Shown: piece after piece, positions 26,287-34,893 of the stretch
How the letters are laid out: each line of letters opens with the position of its first letter
How positions within the stretch are numbered: position 1 is the stretch's first letter
Origin: Superficieibacter sp. HKU1
GTDB taxonomy: Bacteria > Pseudomonadota > Gammaproteobacteria > Enterobacterales > Enterobacteriaceae
Direction: 5' to 3'
Assembly: GCF_029319185.1 (NCBI RefSeq)
Contig: NZ_CP119754.1
Coordinates: 4,650,001-4,714,000 of the forward strand
DNA: 64,000 nt
Position numbers and translations under genes: made by a program
Notes under the pieces: generated by a model
What the model was told of the DNA's origin: nothing
What the model saw: only the letters and a program-made list of their open reading frames with translations
Database searches by the model: none

Positions 26287-27597
26287 ATGTTTGAGTCTGA
26301 AATAAACCCGCTATGGGACTGTTTTATTGATGCGGTACGGGAAGAGGTGAAGCCCGCGCTGGGCTGCACCGAGCCCATTTCTCTGGCGCTGGCCGCCGCG
26401 GTAGCGACCGCCAAACTTGAGGGTAAACCCGAACGCATTGAAGCGTGGGTGTCGCCGAATCTGATGAAAAACGGCATGGGCGTCACCGTGCCGGGAACGG
26501 GGATGGTGGGTCTGCCCATTGCCGCCGCGCTCGGTGCGCTGGGGGGCGATGCGCAAGCCGGGCTGGAAGTATTAAAATCCGCGCCGCCTGAGGCAGTGGC
26601 CGATGCCAAAGCGCTGCTGGCGGCTGATAATGTCTGCGTAATGATTCAGCAGCCCTGCGACGATATTCTCTACTCACGCGCTAAAGTCTGGCGCGGCGAT
26701 AAGTGGGCCAGCGCCACGATCGTTGGCGGACATACGCGCATCGTCGAAATTGCCAATCAGGACGGACTGCTGTTTAGCCTGGAGGAGCAACCAGAGAAGA
26801 ACGAGTCAGAGACCTCGCTTGCGGCGTTATCAGACGCCTCGCTGGCGGAAATTTTGCACTTCATCAATGTCGTTCCGCTGGAACGTATCCGGTTTATCCT
26901 CGAGGCCGCCCGCTTAAACGGCGCGCTTTCACAGGAAGGATTACGCGGCCAGTGGGGGCTGCATATCGGCGCAACGCTGGAAAAACAGTGCGCGCGTGGC
27001 CTGCTCGCTGATGATATCTCCACCGCAATTTTAATTCGTACCAGCGCCGCTTCCGACGCGCGAATGGGAGGCGCAACGCTACCCGCGATGAGTAACTCCG
27101 GCTCCGGCAATCAGGGGATCGCCGCCACCCTGCCGGTAATGGTCCTCGCAGAACACTTCAATGCTGATGAGGAAAAACTGGCGCGCGCGCTGATGCTCTC
27201 TCACCTGAGCGCGATTTATATTCATCACCAGTTGCCGAAACTATCAGCACTCTGCGCGGCGACAACGGCGTCAATGGGCGCGGCGGCAGGCATGACCTGG
27301 CTGGCGGGCGGAGATTACCAGACTATCGCCATGGCAATCAGCAACATGATTGGTGATGTCAGCGGGATGATCTGCGACGGTGCCTCGAATAGCTGTGCGA
27401 TGAAGGTGTCTACCAGCGCGTCGGCGGCATGGAAAGCGGTACTGATGGCGCTGGACAACACTGCCGTGACCGGCAACGAGGGGATAGTAGCGCACGACGT
27501 TGAGCAATCCATCGCCAATCTGTGCGCGCTTGCCTGTCAGTCAATGCAACAAACCGACCGGCAGATTATTGAAATTATGGCCAATAAAGCACACTAA
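26287..27597 (+). CDS. cyuA: CyuA (YhaM-like), L-cysteine desulfidase
   Basis: Anaerobic cysteine-degrading enzyme releasing sulfide, pyruvate and ammonia; UPF0597 / serine-dehydratase alpha-like family. ATG 26287 (MFESEINPLWDC) has a ribosome site AAAAGG at proper spacing and gives 436 residues, as in E. coli; ATG 26281 is too close to it. Candidate iron-sulfur cysteines are in KPALGCTEPISLA (Cys27) and GMICDGASNSCAMKVST. The sequence is very close to E. coli YhaM, so the function is inferred with confidence. Paired with cyuP. The E. coli regulator gene cyuR is not nearby. Confidence 0.92.
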   Translation: MFESEINPLWDCFIDAVREEVKPALGCTEPISLALAAAVATAKLEGKPERIEAWVSPNLMKNGMGVTVPGTGMVGLPIAAALGALGGDAQAGLEVLKSAPPEAVADAKALLAADNVCVMIQQPCDDILYSRAKVWRGDKWASATIVGGHTRIVEIANQDGLLFSLEEQPEKNESETSLAALSDASLAEILHFINVVPLERIRFILEAARLNGALSQEGLRGQWGLHIGATLEKQCARGLLADDISTAILIRTSAASDARMGGATLPAMSNSGSGNQGIAATLPVMVLAEHFNADEEKLARALMLSHLSAIYIHHQLPKLSALCAATTASMGAAAGMTWLAGGDYQTIAMAISNMIGDVSGMICDGASNSCAMKVSTSASAAWKAVLMALDNTAVTGNEGIVAHDVEQSIANLCALACQSMQQTDRQIIEIMANKAH

Positions 27598-27602
27598 TCT
27601 TA

Positions 27603-27634
27603 CCCGGGCGGTGCAAACTGCCCGGTATTTATTA
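27603..27634 (+). terminator. Rho-independent terminator of cyuPA
   Basis: The hairpin CCGGGC-GGTGCAAACT-GCCCGG (27604-27625) is followed by TATTTATTA. It lies between the convergent cyuA and metF and its tail touches the metF stop. Confidence 0.75.
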
Positions 27635-28522
27635 CTCCGCCGGCCGTACGCCCAGCGTATGACAGATGGCGTAACTCATCTCCGCGCGGTTCAGGGTATA
27701 GAAGTGGAAATCCTTAACGCCCTCGCGGCTTAAAATTTTCACCATATCCATCGCAATATTCGCGCCGACCAGCTTGCGGGTTTCGGCGTCGTTATCCAGC
27801 CCGTTAAACATCTGCGACATCCATGCCGGGATACGCACATTCGTCATATCGGCAAATTTTTTCGCCTGCTTAAAGTTGGACACCGGCAGAATGCCCGGCA
27901 CGATTTCTACATCAATGCCGGTCGACACGCAGCGATCGCGAAAGCGTAAGTAGCTTTCAACATCAAAAAAGAACTGGGTGATCGCGCGGTTAGCCCCGGC
28001 ATCAATTTTACGCTTCAGGTTGAGCAGATCCGCCTGGGCACTTTTTGCTTCCGGATGCACTTCCGGATAGGCAGCCACGGAGATATCGAAATCCGCGACC
28101 TCTTTCAGCAGCCCCACCAGATCGGCAGCATACATCTCCGGCCTGCCGCCATCCGGCGGTAAATCGCCACGGAGCGCGACAATCTGGCGGATACCGTTAT
28201 TCCAGTAATCCTGCGCGATAGCGCGCAGTTCATTACACGAGGCGTCAATGCAGGTCAGGTGCGGCGCAGCAACCAGCCCGGTACGCTCTTTAATATCTTT
28301 AATAATGCTGTGCGTGCGATCGCGTTCCCCCGAGTTGGCTCCGTAGGTTACGGAAACAAACTTCGGTTTCAGGCTGCTCAGGCGAGCGATAGAGGCCCAC
28401 AGGGTTTGCTCCATTTCACTGGTGCGCGGCGGGAAAAACTCAAACGAAACATTAATCCGACCCTGAACTTCGGCCAGACTCTGATTCAGCGCTTCCCGCT
28501 GGTTGGCGTGAAAAAAGCTCAT
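27632..28522 (-). CDS. metF: MetF, 5,10-methylenetetrahydrofolate reductase
   Basis: FAD-dependent TIM-barrel enzyme that makes 5-methyltetrahydrofolate for methionine synthesis. The 296 residues equal E. coli. FEFFPPRTSEMEQTLW near residue 28 carries the catalytic Glu, and the substrate and FAD loops ALRGDLPPDGG near 118 and ANRAITQFFFD near 178 are present. ATG 28522 follows the usual AGGTAAGGTAT ribosome region. It is preceded by four MetJ boxes. In E. coli katG lies next to metF; here cyuA does. Confidence 0.98.
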   Translation of the reverse strand: MSFFHANQREALNQSLAEVQGRINVSFEFFPPRTSEMEQTLWASIARLSSLKPKFVSVTYGANSGERDRTHSIIKDIKERTGLVAAPHLTCIDASCNELRAIAQDYWNNGIRQIVALRGDLPPDGGRPEMYAADLVGLLKEVADFDISVAAYPEVHPEAKSAQADLLNLKRKIDAGANRAITQFFFDVESYLRFRDRCVSTGIDVEIVPGILPVSNFKQAKKFADMTNVRIPAWMSQMFNGLDNDAETRKLVGANIAMDMVKILSREGVKDFHFYTLNRAEMSYAICHTLGVRPAE

Positions 28523-28561
28523 ACCTTACCTCATCAATCGCATGTCATTATTATGGGCGTT

Positions 28562-28593
28562 TCGAACATCTATCCGTTTAGACGTCCAGATGT
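28562..28593 (-). promoter_or_regulatory. MetJ operator of metF (four met boxes)
   Basis: Four tandem 8-bp met boxes read on the minus strand as ACATCTGG, ACGTCTAA, ACGGATAG and ATGTTCGA, compared with the consensus AGACGTCT. They lie 40 bp upstream of metF. The repressor MetJ with S-adenosylmethionine is expected to bind cooperatively. Confidence 0.88.
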
Positions 28594-28733
28594 AAAAATG
28601 ACGGAAAAGTGGGATGCCGTCAACAGGAAAATGCGGTTGGGGGGTGAGAATTGCTCAGGGAAGGTGAAAAAGATTCAGGATGAGAAAAGGAAGCGGGAAA
28701 CCCGGCAGCGCTGAGCCTGCCGGGCAACAAAAA

Positions 28734-31166
28734 CTACAACAGCTGCGCCAGCCGATTGATATCCGACTGAATCGCCCCGGCCGTCACATCACGACCTGCG
28801 CCCGGTCCGCGGATCACCAGCGGGTTATCGCGATACCAGCGGCTTTCGATGGCGAACACGTTATCGCACGGCAGCAGCGCTGCCAGCGGATGTTCCGGAC
28901 GCACCGCTTCCACGCCGACGCGCGCCTTGCCGTTGGCGTCGAAACGAGCGACGTAGCGCAGCACCAGGCCCATTTCGCGGGCGGCTTCCAGCCGCTGCAC
29001 CATCTGCTCATTCAACTCATCACCGTTCTCAAAGAAGTGGTCGACCGACCCTTCTTCGCAATGCGACGGCACCAGAGATTCAACGCGCACCTGGCCCGGT
29101 TCGATATTATAGCCAGCCTCGCGGGCCAGAATCACCAGCTTGCGCATCACATCCTTACCAGAGAGATCGACCCGCGGATCGGGTTCCGTCAGACCCTGCT
29201 GCCACGCCTGATCCACCAGATCGGTAAACGGCACGGTACCGTCAAATTGCAGGAACAGCCAGGATAGCGTGCCGGAGAAAATCCCGCTGATAGATAAAAT
29301 AGTATCGCCGCTGTCGATCAGATCGCGCACCGTATGGTTGATTGGCAGGCCCGCACCTACGGTAGCGTTGTACAGCCAGTGGCGTCCGGTTTTCTCAAAC
29401 GCATCATGGATTTGACGGTATTTATCGCTGCTGCTGGCACCCGCCAGTTTATTGGCGCTAATGACGTGGAAGCCGTGGCTGGCAAAATCCAGATACTGAT
29501 CGGCCAGCTGCTCGCTGGCGGTCACATCCAGCACCACTAAATCATCATACGGGTGGGCGCGCATCCACAGGAACAGCGACTCTTCATCCTGCTCTACAGC
29601 TTCGTCGTTGAAGAACGCCAGCGCGCGGCTGGCATCCAGCCCGTCATAATTAAGCAGGCTGCGACGGCTGTCCACCACGCCCGCCAGGATAAATTCAAAG
29701 CCAGTGCGCGCCGAGAGCGTGCTTTGCTCGCGAGCAAACAGTTCCAGCCAGCGCGACCCGATATTGCCTTTGCCAAACAGCATTAAACCAATGCGTTTTT
29801 CCGCGCGGAAAATAGACTGGTGCAGCCCCTGGATTAAACTCTCGGTCGGACCGGTGCGCAGCACGGCCACCAGGCTGATGCCCTCTTCCGACTGCCAGGT
29901 AAATTCGACCGGCTGCCCTTTCAGTTGCTGCCAGAAACGGTGGCAGTGCAGCGCATTACGGCTCACGCCTGCACCAACCATTGCTACCAGCACCAGCCCC
30001 TGACGCAGCCGCAGTTCGCCCGGCAGACCCGCTTCGTCGAGAATTTTCAGCGCGCTATCGGCAACTTCAGAGGTATAGCAGAACTGTAACAGATGGCGAT
30101 CGTTGTGCACGCCGACCGCCAGCGGGCGCACCTGCGCACGCTTCAGCAGTTGGTCGATCTCTTTATGCGCCAGTTTGAAGTCCTGACTGGCAGGCACCTG
30201 GAATTCGATCAGACAAACATCATCATGACTGGTCACGATGCGCGCGCCGGTTCCGGACGCCAGCACGCGTTCAATACGCGTTGAGCCCTGATCCGGCGTG
30301 TAGCTACAGCGCAGCTGTAAATCGATATCGCTGCCGGACACCGGCTGCAAGGTACGGGTGTGCAGGACGGGAGCCGCCAGACGCGCCAGTTCACTGGCTT
30401 CATCCAGGCGCAGCAGCGGCAGCAGGCACGCATCTTTGACTTTACGCGGGTCGGCGCTGTAAACACCGGCCACATCACTCCAGATGGTGACGCGGGAAAC
30501 GCCCGCCAGCGCGCCGATTTGCGTGGCGGAATAGTCAGAACCGTTACGCCCCAGCAGCACCGTTTCACCCGCGTTGTTGCGGCTGATAAAGCCGGTGACC
30601 ACCAGACGCTTATTAGGATGCTGTACCAGTAGCTCTTGCAGCAGCGGCCAGGAGAGACCTTCATCGACCTGCGGCTGTGCCGCGCGTTCGGCACGCAGGA
30701 ACTCGCGCGCGTCCAGCCAGGCGGCGTCCAGTCCCTGGTGGTTAAGTACCGCCGACATCAAACGTGCTGACCAAATCTCACCGTGGCCCACCACTTCCGC
30801 ATACACGGCATCATTAATACCGCTATCCAGCAATCCCGCCAGGCGCTCAAGATCGTGAATAAAGGCGCTGATTAATCCGTCAGCGATATCCGCCGGCAAT
30901 AATCCTGCGATCAATTCGCTCTGATAACGACGCAGCGACTGTTGAACCTGATGCGCAGAGAGGCGATCGGTCTGGCTGAGTTTCAGCCAGCTAATCAACT
31001 GGTTGGTGGTGCTGCCTGCCGCAGAGACAACCATCATATCGCCGGGCTGCGAATACTCCGCCATAATGCCCGCGACACGCAGATAACACTTCACATCTGC
31101 CAGACTACTGCCACCAAATTTATGCAGTTGACGACCCTTCGTCCCTGCCTGCGCTATCACACTCAT
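28734..31166 (-). CDS. metL: MetL, bifunctional aspartokinase II / homoserine dehydrogenase II
   Basis: Bifunctional enzyme of methionine synthesis: phosphorylates aspartate (N-terminal half) and reduces aspartate semialdehyde to homoserine (C-terminal half). The 810 residues equal E. coli. The kinase domain starts with LHKFGGSSLADVKCY (10-24) and has RNGSDYSATQIGALAG near 208. The dehydrogenase starts at MLFGKGNIGSRWLELF near 467 and carries SANKLAGASSSDKY near 570. It begins 2 bp after the metB stop, so metBL is an operon. Repression is expected at the metB operator. Confidence 0.98.
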   Translation of the reverse strand: MSVIAQAGTKGRQLHKFGGSSLADVKCYLRVAGIMAEYSQPGDMMVVSAAGSTTNQLISWLKLSQTDRLSAHQVQQSLRRYQSELIAGLLPADIADGLISAFIHDLERLAGLLDSGINDAVYAEVVGHGEIWSARLMSAVLNHQGLDAAWLDAREFLRAERAAQPQVDEGLSWPLLQELLVQHPNKRLVVTGFISRNNAGETVLLGRNGSDYSATQIGALAGVSRVTIWSDVAGVYSADPRKVKDACLLPLLRLDEASELARLAAPVLHTRTLQPVSGSDIDLQLRCSYTPDQGSTRIERVLASGTGARIVTSHDDVCLIEFQVPASQDFKLAHKEIDQLLKRAQVRPLAVGVHNDRHLLQFCYTSEVADSALKILDEAGLPGELRLRQGLVLVAMVGAGVSRNALHCHRFWQQLKGQPVEFTWQSEEGISLVAVLRTGPTESLIQGLHQSIFRAEKRIGLMLFGKGNIGSRWLELFAREQSTLSARTGFEFILAGVVDSRRSLLNYDGLDASRALAFFNDEAVEQDEESLFLWMRAHPYDDLVVLDVTASEQLADQYLDFASHGFHVISANKLAGASSSDKYRQIHDAFEKTGRHWLYNATVGAGLPINHTVRDLIDSGDTILSISGIFSGTLSWLFLQFDGTVPFTDLVDQAWQQGLTEPDPRVDLSGKDVMRKLVILAREAGYNIEPGQVRVESLVPSHCEEGSVDHFFENGDELNEQMVQRLEAAREMGLVLRYVARFDANGKARVGVEAVRPEHPLAALLPCDNVFAIESRWYRDNPLVIRGPGAGRDVTAGAIQSDINRLAQLL

Positions 31167-31168
31167 GT

Positions 31169-32329
31169 TTACCCCTTCGATGCGATCCGGAAGCCATTTT
31201 CCAGATCGGCAATTAAATCTTCACCATCTTCAATGCCGGTCGAAATACGCAGCAGCGTTTCGGAGATCCCGGCGGCGGCACGTGCTTCCGGTGCCATACC
31301 CGCGTGCGTCATGGTGGCAGCGTGGGAGATCAAACTTTCAACCCCACCTAAAGACTCCGCCAGCGTAAACAGTGACAGCCCGCTTAAGAAGCGACGCAAC
31401 GTTTGCTCATCGCCATCCAGTTCAAAACTCAGCATCGCACCGAATCCTTTCTGCTGGCGTGCCGCAATCTCATGCCCCTGATTTTCCGGCAGCGACGGGT
31501 GATACAGCTTTTTCACCAGCGGCTGCGTTTTCAGGTAATCAACGATCCCCTGCGCATTACGCTGAGCCACTTCCATGCGCGGTGAAAGCGTGCGCAGGCC
31601 GCGCAGCAGCAGATAGCTGTCAAACGCCCCGCCGGTCACGCCGATATTATTCGCCCACCATGCCAGTTCGGTGACAAGCTCAGGATCTTTAGCGATAACC
31701 ACACCCGCGACCACATCCGAATGGCCGTTCAGGTATTTAGTACATGAATGCAATACCAGATCGGCTCCCAGCGCCAGCGGATTTTGCAGCGCCGGGCTCA
31801 GAAAGGTGTTATCTACCACGCTCACCGCGCCCGCTTCACGCGCCAGCTGACAGATTTTCGCAATATCCACGACGCGTAACAATGGATTACTGGGGCTTTC
31901 GACTAATACCAGCTTCGGTTTTTCCGCCAGCGCCGCCTGTAACGCCTTTTCATCGCCCTGATCGACAAACAGAACCCGGTAACATCCGCGTTTTGCCAGA
32001 CTGTCGAACAGACGGTAGCTGCCGCCATAACAGTCGTGTGGTGCCATCAGTAAATCACCAGGCTTCAGAAACACCGTCGTCACCAGAAGAATGGCCGACA
32101 TGCCGGTATTGGTCAGCACCGCACCCGCTCCCCCTTCCAGCTCGGCCAGCGCGCGCTGTACCACATCACGGGTAGGATTACCGCGACGTGAATAGTCGTG
32201 AGCGCGCGGCTCATTAAAACCGGTGAAGTTATAGGTGCTGGAAAGATGGATCGGGGGAACAACGCAGCCGTACTGCTCGTCGTCATTTAACCCGCTACGC
32301 ACTGCGATGGTGGCCTGTTTACGCGTCAT
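31169..32329 (-). CDS. metB: MetB, cystathionine gamma-synthase
   Basis: PLP enzyme that joins O-succinylhomoserine and cysteine into cystathionine. The 386 residues equal E. coli. The PLP lysine is Lys198 in LVLHSCTKYLNGHSD; other cofactor motifs are DYSRRGNPTRD (46-56) and SGM-type NTGMSAILL. It is the first gene of metBL, divergent from metJ, with a shared array of met boxes. It draws on cysteine, as does the cyuPA pair 4 kb away, though nothing shows joint control. Confidence 0.98.
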   Translation of the reverse strand: MTRKQATIAVRSGLNDDEQYGCVVPPIHLSSTYNFTGFNEPRAHDYSRRGNPTRDVVQRALAELEGGAGAVLTNTGMSAILLVTTVFLKPGDLLMAPHDCYGGSYRLFDSLAKRGCYRVLFVDQGDEKALQAALAEKPKLVLVESPSNPLLRVVDIAKICQLAREAGAVSVVDNTFLSPALQNPLALGADLVLHSCTKYLNGHSDVVAGVVIAKDPELVTELAWWANNIGVTGGAFDSYLLLRGLRTLSPRMEVAQRNAQGIVDYLKTQPLVKKLYHPSLPENQGHEIAARQQKGFGAMLSFELDGDEQTLRRFLSGLSLFTLAESLGGVESLISHAATMTHAGMAPEARAAAGISETLLRISTGIEDGEDLIADLENGFRIASKG

Positions 32330-32389
32330 AGTGAATCATCCTGGCAAAGTCGATGAAAAGTCAGGCACCAGAGTAATCATTGTTATAAT

Positions 32390-32437
32390 AGACGTCAATA
32401 CATCTGGACATCTAAACTTCTTTGCGTATAGATTGAG
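32390..32437. promoter_or_regulatory. MetJ operator array between metB and metJ
   Basis: Tandem 8-bp units AGACGTCA, ATACATCT, GGACATCT, AAACTTCT, TTGCGTAT and AGATTGAG, decreasing in match to AGACGTCT. The array sits between the divergent metBL and metJ, as in E. coli, and should control both. Confidence 0.88.
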
Positions 32438-32591
32438 CAAACGACAAATAGCCGTTAAAATTATATGCATTAGCGCACATCTGAGAATGCTTACCTCGTG
32501 TCAGAGCGTTCTCACTAAGGTAAACTACGCGCAATTACGGCCTGAACCTATGTTCGGCCCTTTATTAATAGTGAGAGGATCAAGGTAACTC

Positions 32592-32909
32592 ATGGCTGAA
32601 TGGAGCGGCGAATATATCAGCCCATACGCTGAGCACGGTAAGAAGAGTGAGCAAGTAAAAAAAATTACGGTTTCCATTCCTCTGAAGGTGTTAAAAATCC
32701 TCACCGATGAACGCACGCGTCGTCAGGTGAATAACCTGCGTCATGCCACCAACAGTGAACTGCTTTGCGAAGCGTTCCTGCACGCCTTTACCGGTCAACC
32801 GTTACCGAACGATGCCGATCTGCGCAAAGAGCGCAGCGACGAAATTCCGGAAGACGCGAAAGTGATCATGCGCGAGCTGGGTATTGACCCGGATACGTGG
32901 GAGTACTGA
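32592..32909 (+). CDS. metJ: MetJ, methionine regulon repressor
   Basis: Ribbon-helix-helix repressor that uses S-adenosylmethionine as corepressor. It has 105 residues. The DNA-contacting beta strand is KKITVSIPLKVLKILTDERT (about 22-41), followed by RRQVNNLRHATNSELLCEAF. The ribosome site GAGAGGATCAAGG precedes ATG 32592. Divergent from metBL. Confidence 0.98.
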   Translation: MAEWSGEYISPYAEHGKKSEQVKKITVSIPLKVLKILTDERTRRQVNNLRHATNSELLCEAFLHAFTGQPLPNDADLRKERSDEIPEDAKVIMRELGIDPDTWEY

Positions 32910-32918
32910 TGCTTTAAC

Positions 32919-32952
32919 GGCGGTTCATGGATGTCGAACCGCCTTGTTCGTT
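32919..32952 (+). terminator. Rho-independent terminator of metJ
   Basis: The perfect 8-bp stem GGCGGTTC / GAACCGCC (32919-32943) is followed by TTGTTCGTTT, 9 bp after the metJ stop. The 359-bp region from metJ to the next intact gene holds this terminator, the yiiX remnant and a REP pair. Confidence 0.8.
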
Positions 32953-32966
32953 TACAGGGAAAACGT

Positions 32967-33086
32967 ATGAAAAAATATCTTCTGGCCCTCGGGCTGGCTG
33001 TCTGTTATCCCGCGCTGGCCTATGAGCCGCAGACGGGCGACCTTATATTTCAGATCTCCCGATTATCTTAAAGCAAAGCCATCCAG
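32967..33086 (+). pseudogene. yiiX: yiiX remnant (broken NlpC/P60-like protein gene)
   Basis: An ATG with ribosome site AGGGAAAACGT opens a frame encoding a signal peptide (MKKYLLALGLAVCYPALA) and then YEPQTGDLIFQISRLS. It stops at TAA 33069-33071 after 34 codons. The same frame continues with SKAIQ (33072-33086). E. coli YiiX, from memory, reads QPQTGDIIFQISRSSQSKAIQ at this point, so the TAA replaces a CAA glutamine codon. Beyond 33086 similarity ends and a REP pair begins; about 160 codons are gone. The location beside metJ is that of intact yiiX in E. coli. A short secreted peptide is possible but unlikely. Confidence 0.85.
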
Positions 33087-33111
33087 ACATTTTGCCAGTG
33101 TATGTGCCGTT

Positions 33112-33213
33112 TTGCCGGGTGGCGGCTTCGCCTTACCCGGCCTACAAAAATCAGTCCTATCAACAGGTTATTCGCAATCCGTAGGCCTGTGCAAGCGAAG
33201 CGCCGCCAGGCAT
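33112..33213. repeat. REP pair (BIME) after the yiiX remnant
   Basis: Inverted REP units, TTGCCGGGTGGCGGCTTCGC continuing to CCCGGCCTAC (33112-33145) and GTAGGCCTGTGCAAGCGAAG continuing to CGCCAGGCA (33181-33213). They lie at the likely deletion/insertion junction between the yiiX fragment and the transporter gene. Confidence 0.85.
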
Positions 33214-33268
33214 TATTCCACGGTATCACGTTTATCCCCCGTCTAAGGCAAACCTTTTTCTGACGATA

Positions 33269-34810
33269 TTATGGGTGTGAAACACTCTGCCCATGCAACG
33301 CCTTCCGCTGATTAAGATAGCCAATCGTATTGTTACCCCACAGCTTCTCGTAAGGCATACCGGCCAGCATTTCAACCGTCTGGCGCGCTTCTGGCGTGAT
33401 CGCTTCCGGCGTTAGTCGACCCGCCTCGCGCATTTTCAGCGTCTCTTCGCGCAGCACGCTGTGCGTTTTGAGGTTCAGACGGAACTTCAGCGAAATCAGG
33501 AAGCCAATCAGCAATACGCAGACGGTACCAACGCTCAGTATCATCAGGATGGTGTGACTTACGCCGGGCACCTGCGTCGACTGCCCGGACACAAATCCGG
33601 AAAGCTGCATCAGAACGCCAACCAGCATGACTGCGCCTGCCTGTGAAGCCTTACGCGTCAGCGTCATGATCCCGGCGAAAATGCCTTCGCGACGCTGACC
33701 GGTAATCACTTCATCCACATCGGCAATGTAGGTATAGATATTCCACGGGATATAGTTAATGCCGCCACGTCCCAGTCCGGCAATCGCGGAGATAAGCAGC
33801 AGCAGGGAGTAACTGTCGCTCATTCCGCTGTAATACAGCGCGGCATAAGATAGTGCGCTTAAGCCAAACAGCGTCACCACCACCCGATAGGACGGCGCCT
33901 GACCAAAACGAATACAGAGCGGGATCATCGCCATGACCGCAATAAATTGCAGAATCGCCATCGTCCCCATCAGATCCGATGCCAGCGTCGGGCTTTGCAT
34001 TAGCACAAACACGACGTAATAAGTGAATACGGCATTAAAAACGTCCTGAGCAATATAACCGCCAAGGTACATCCCAAGGTGCTGACGGAAAATACGAATG
34101 CGGAACGTTGAACTCAGTTCGATGATCAAACGATGCAGGCTTTGTCCGAGGGTGAGCTTATGCGCCTGCGCGGCCAGTTCTTCCTCACTACGTTCGCGTT
34201 CCCAGGTGAAGCACCATACCAGGGTCAGCACGACGGCACACATGATGGAGAACACCAGGCTGGCGTAGAAGAAGGAGATAGCATTGTCTTTACCAAAGTG
34301 ATTAAGCAGCACACCAGGCAGAAATGCGGCAAGGATCGCTGACAGTTGTGCCATACCGATACGTGCGCCGGAGAATTTGGTTTTTTGTTTGAAGTCATCG
34401 GTCATCTCCGGGACCAGCGTTTCATAAGGCACCAGGATCATGGTATAGACCACATCAAACAGCAAATACGTGACCAGATAATACCAATAGCTCATGTCGC
34501 CCATCCACATTAAGCTATAGGAAAAGACACAGGGAATTCCCAGTAAAATAAAGAACTTGCGGCGTCCAAAACGTTTTCCCAACCACGTACCGCCGAAGTT
34601 GTCAGTGAGATACCCCATTAGTGGACTGACGACGGCATCCAGGATTCTCGCCATCGCGAAAATAAAGGTCGCTTCAATCGGCGTTAATCCACAAAATGTG
34701 GTGTAGAAATAAAGCAACCATGCTGCGGTAAGTGCTGTCGTACCTGCCCCAAGGCAATCGCCCGAGCCATACGCCAGATAATTTACGATACCAACTTTGC
34801 GCTTATTCAT
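33269..34810 (-). CDS. GPH-family (MelB-like) transporter, probably for oligogalacturonides
   Basis: A 513-residue cation-sugar symporter of the glycoside-pentoside-hexuronide family with about twelve membrane segments. Family features are the loop DAVVSPLMGYLTDNFGGTWL near residues 58-77, KRFGRRKFFILLG near 79-91, and a long charged C-terminal tail of about 70 residues. It lies 83 bp downstream of a KdgM-type porin gene on the same strand, so the two form an outer- and inner-membrane uptake pair. By analogy with Dickeya TogT and KdgM, the substrate is probably unsaturated pectin oligomers; this is inference, and another uronide is possible. No homologue is found at this locus in E. coli K-12. 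Confidence 0.85.
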   Translation of the reverse strand: MNKRKVGIVNYLAYGSGDCLGAGTTALTAAWLLYFYTTFCGLTPIEATFIFAMARILDAVVSPLMGYLTDNFGGTWLGKRFGRRKFFILLGIPCVFSYSLMWMGDMSYWYYLVTYLLFDVVYTMILVPYETLVPEMTDDFKQKTKFSGARIGMAQLSAILAAFLPGVLLNHFGKDNAISFFYASLVFSIMCAVVLTLVWCFTWERERSEEELAAQAHKLTLGQSLHRLIIELSSTFRIRIFRQHLGMYLGGYIAQDVFNAVFTYYVVFVLMQSPTLASDLMGTMAILQFIAVMAMIPLCIRFGQAPSYRVVVTLFGLSALSYAALYYSGMSDSYSLLLLISAIAGLGRGGINYIPWNIYTYIADVDEVITGQRREGIFAGIMTLTRKASQAGAVMLVGVLMQLSGFVSGQSTQVPGVSHTILMILSVGTVCVLLIGFLISLKFRLNLKTHSVLREETLKMREAGRLTPEAITPEARQTVEMLAGMPYEKLWGNNTIGYLNQRKALHGQSVSHP

Positions 34811-34893
34811 CTATATATCCTGATATTTACGCATTGGAAATATATACGGCAGAATAGCCGCATATAAATAGTTATGAGCAATTACATGAACGG

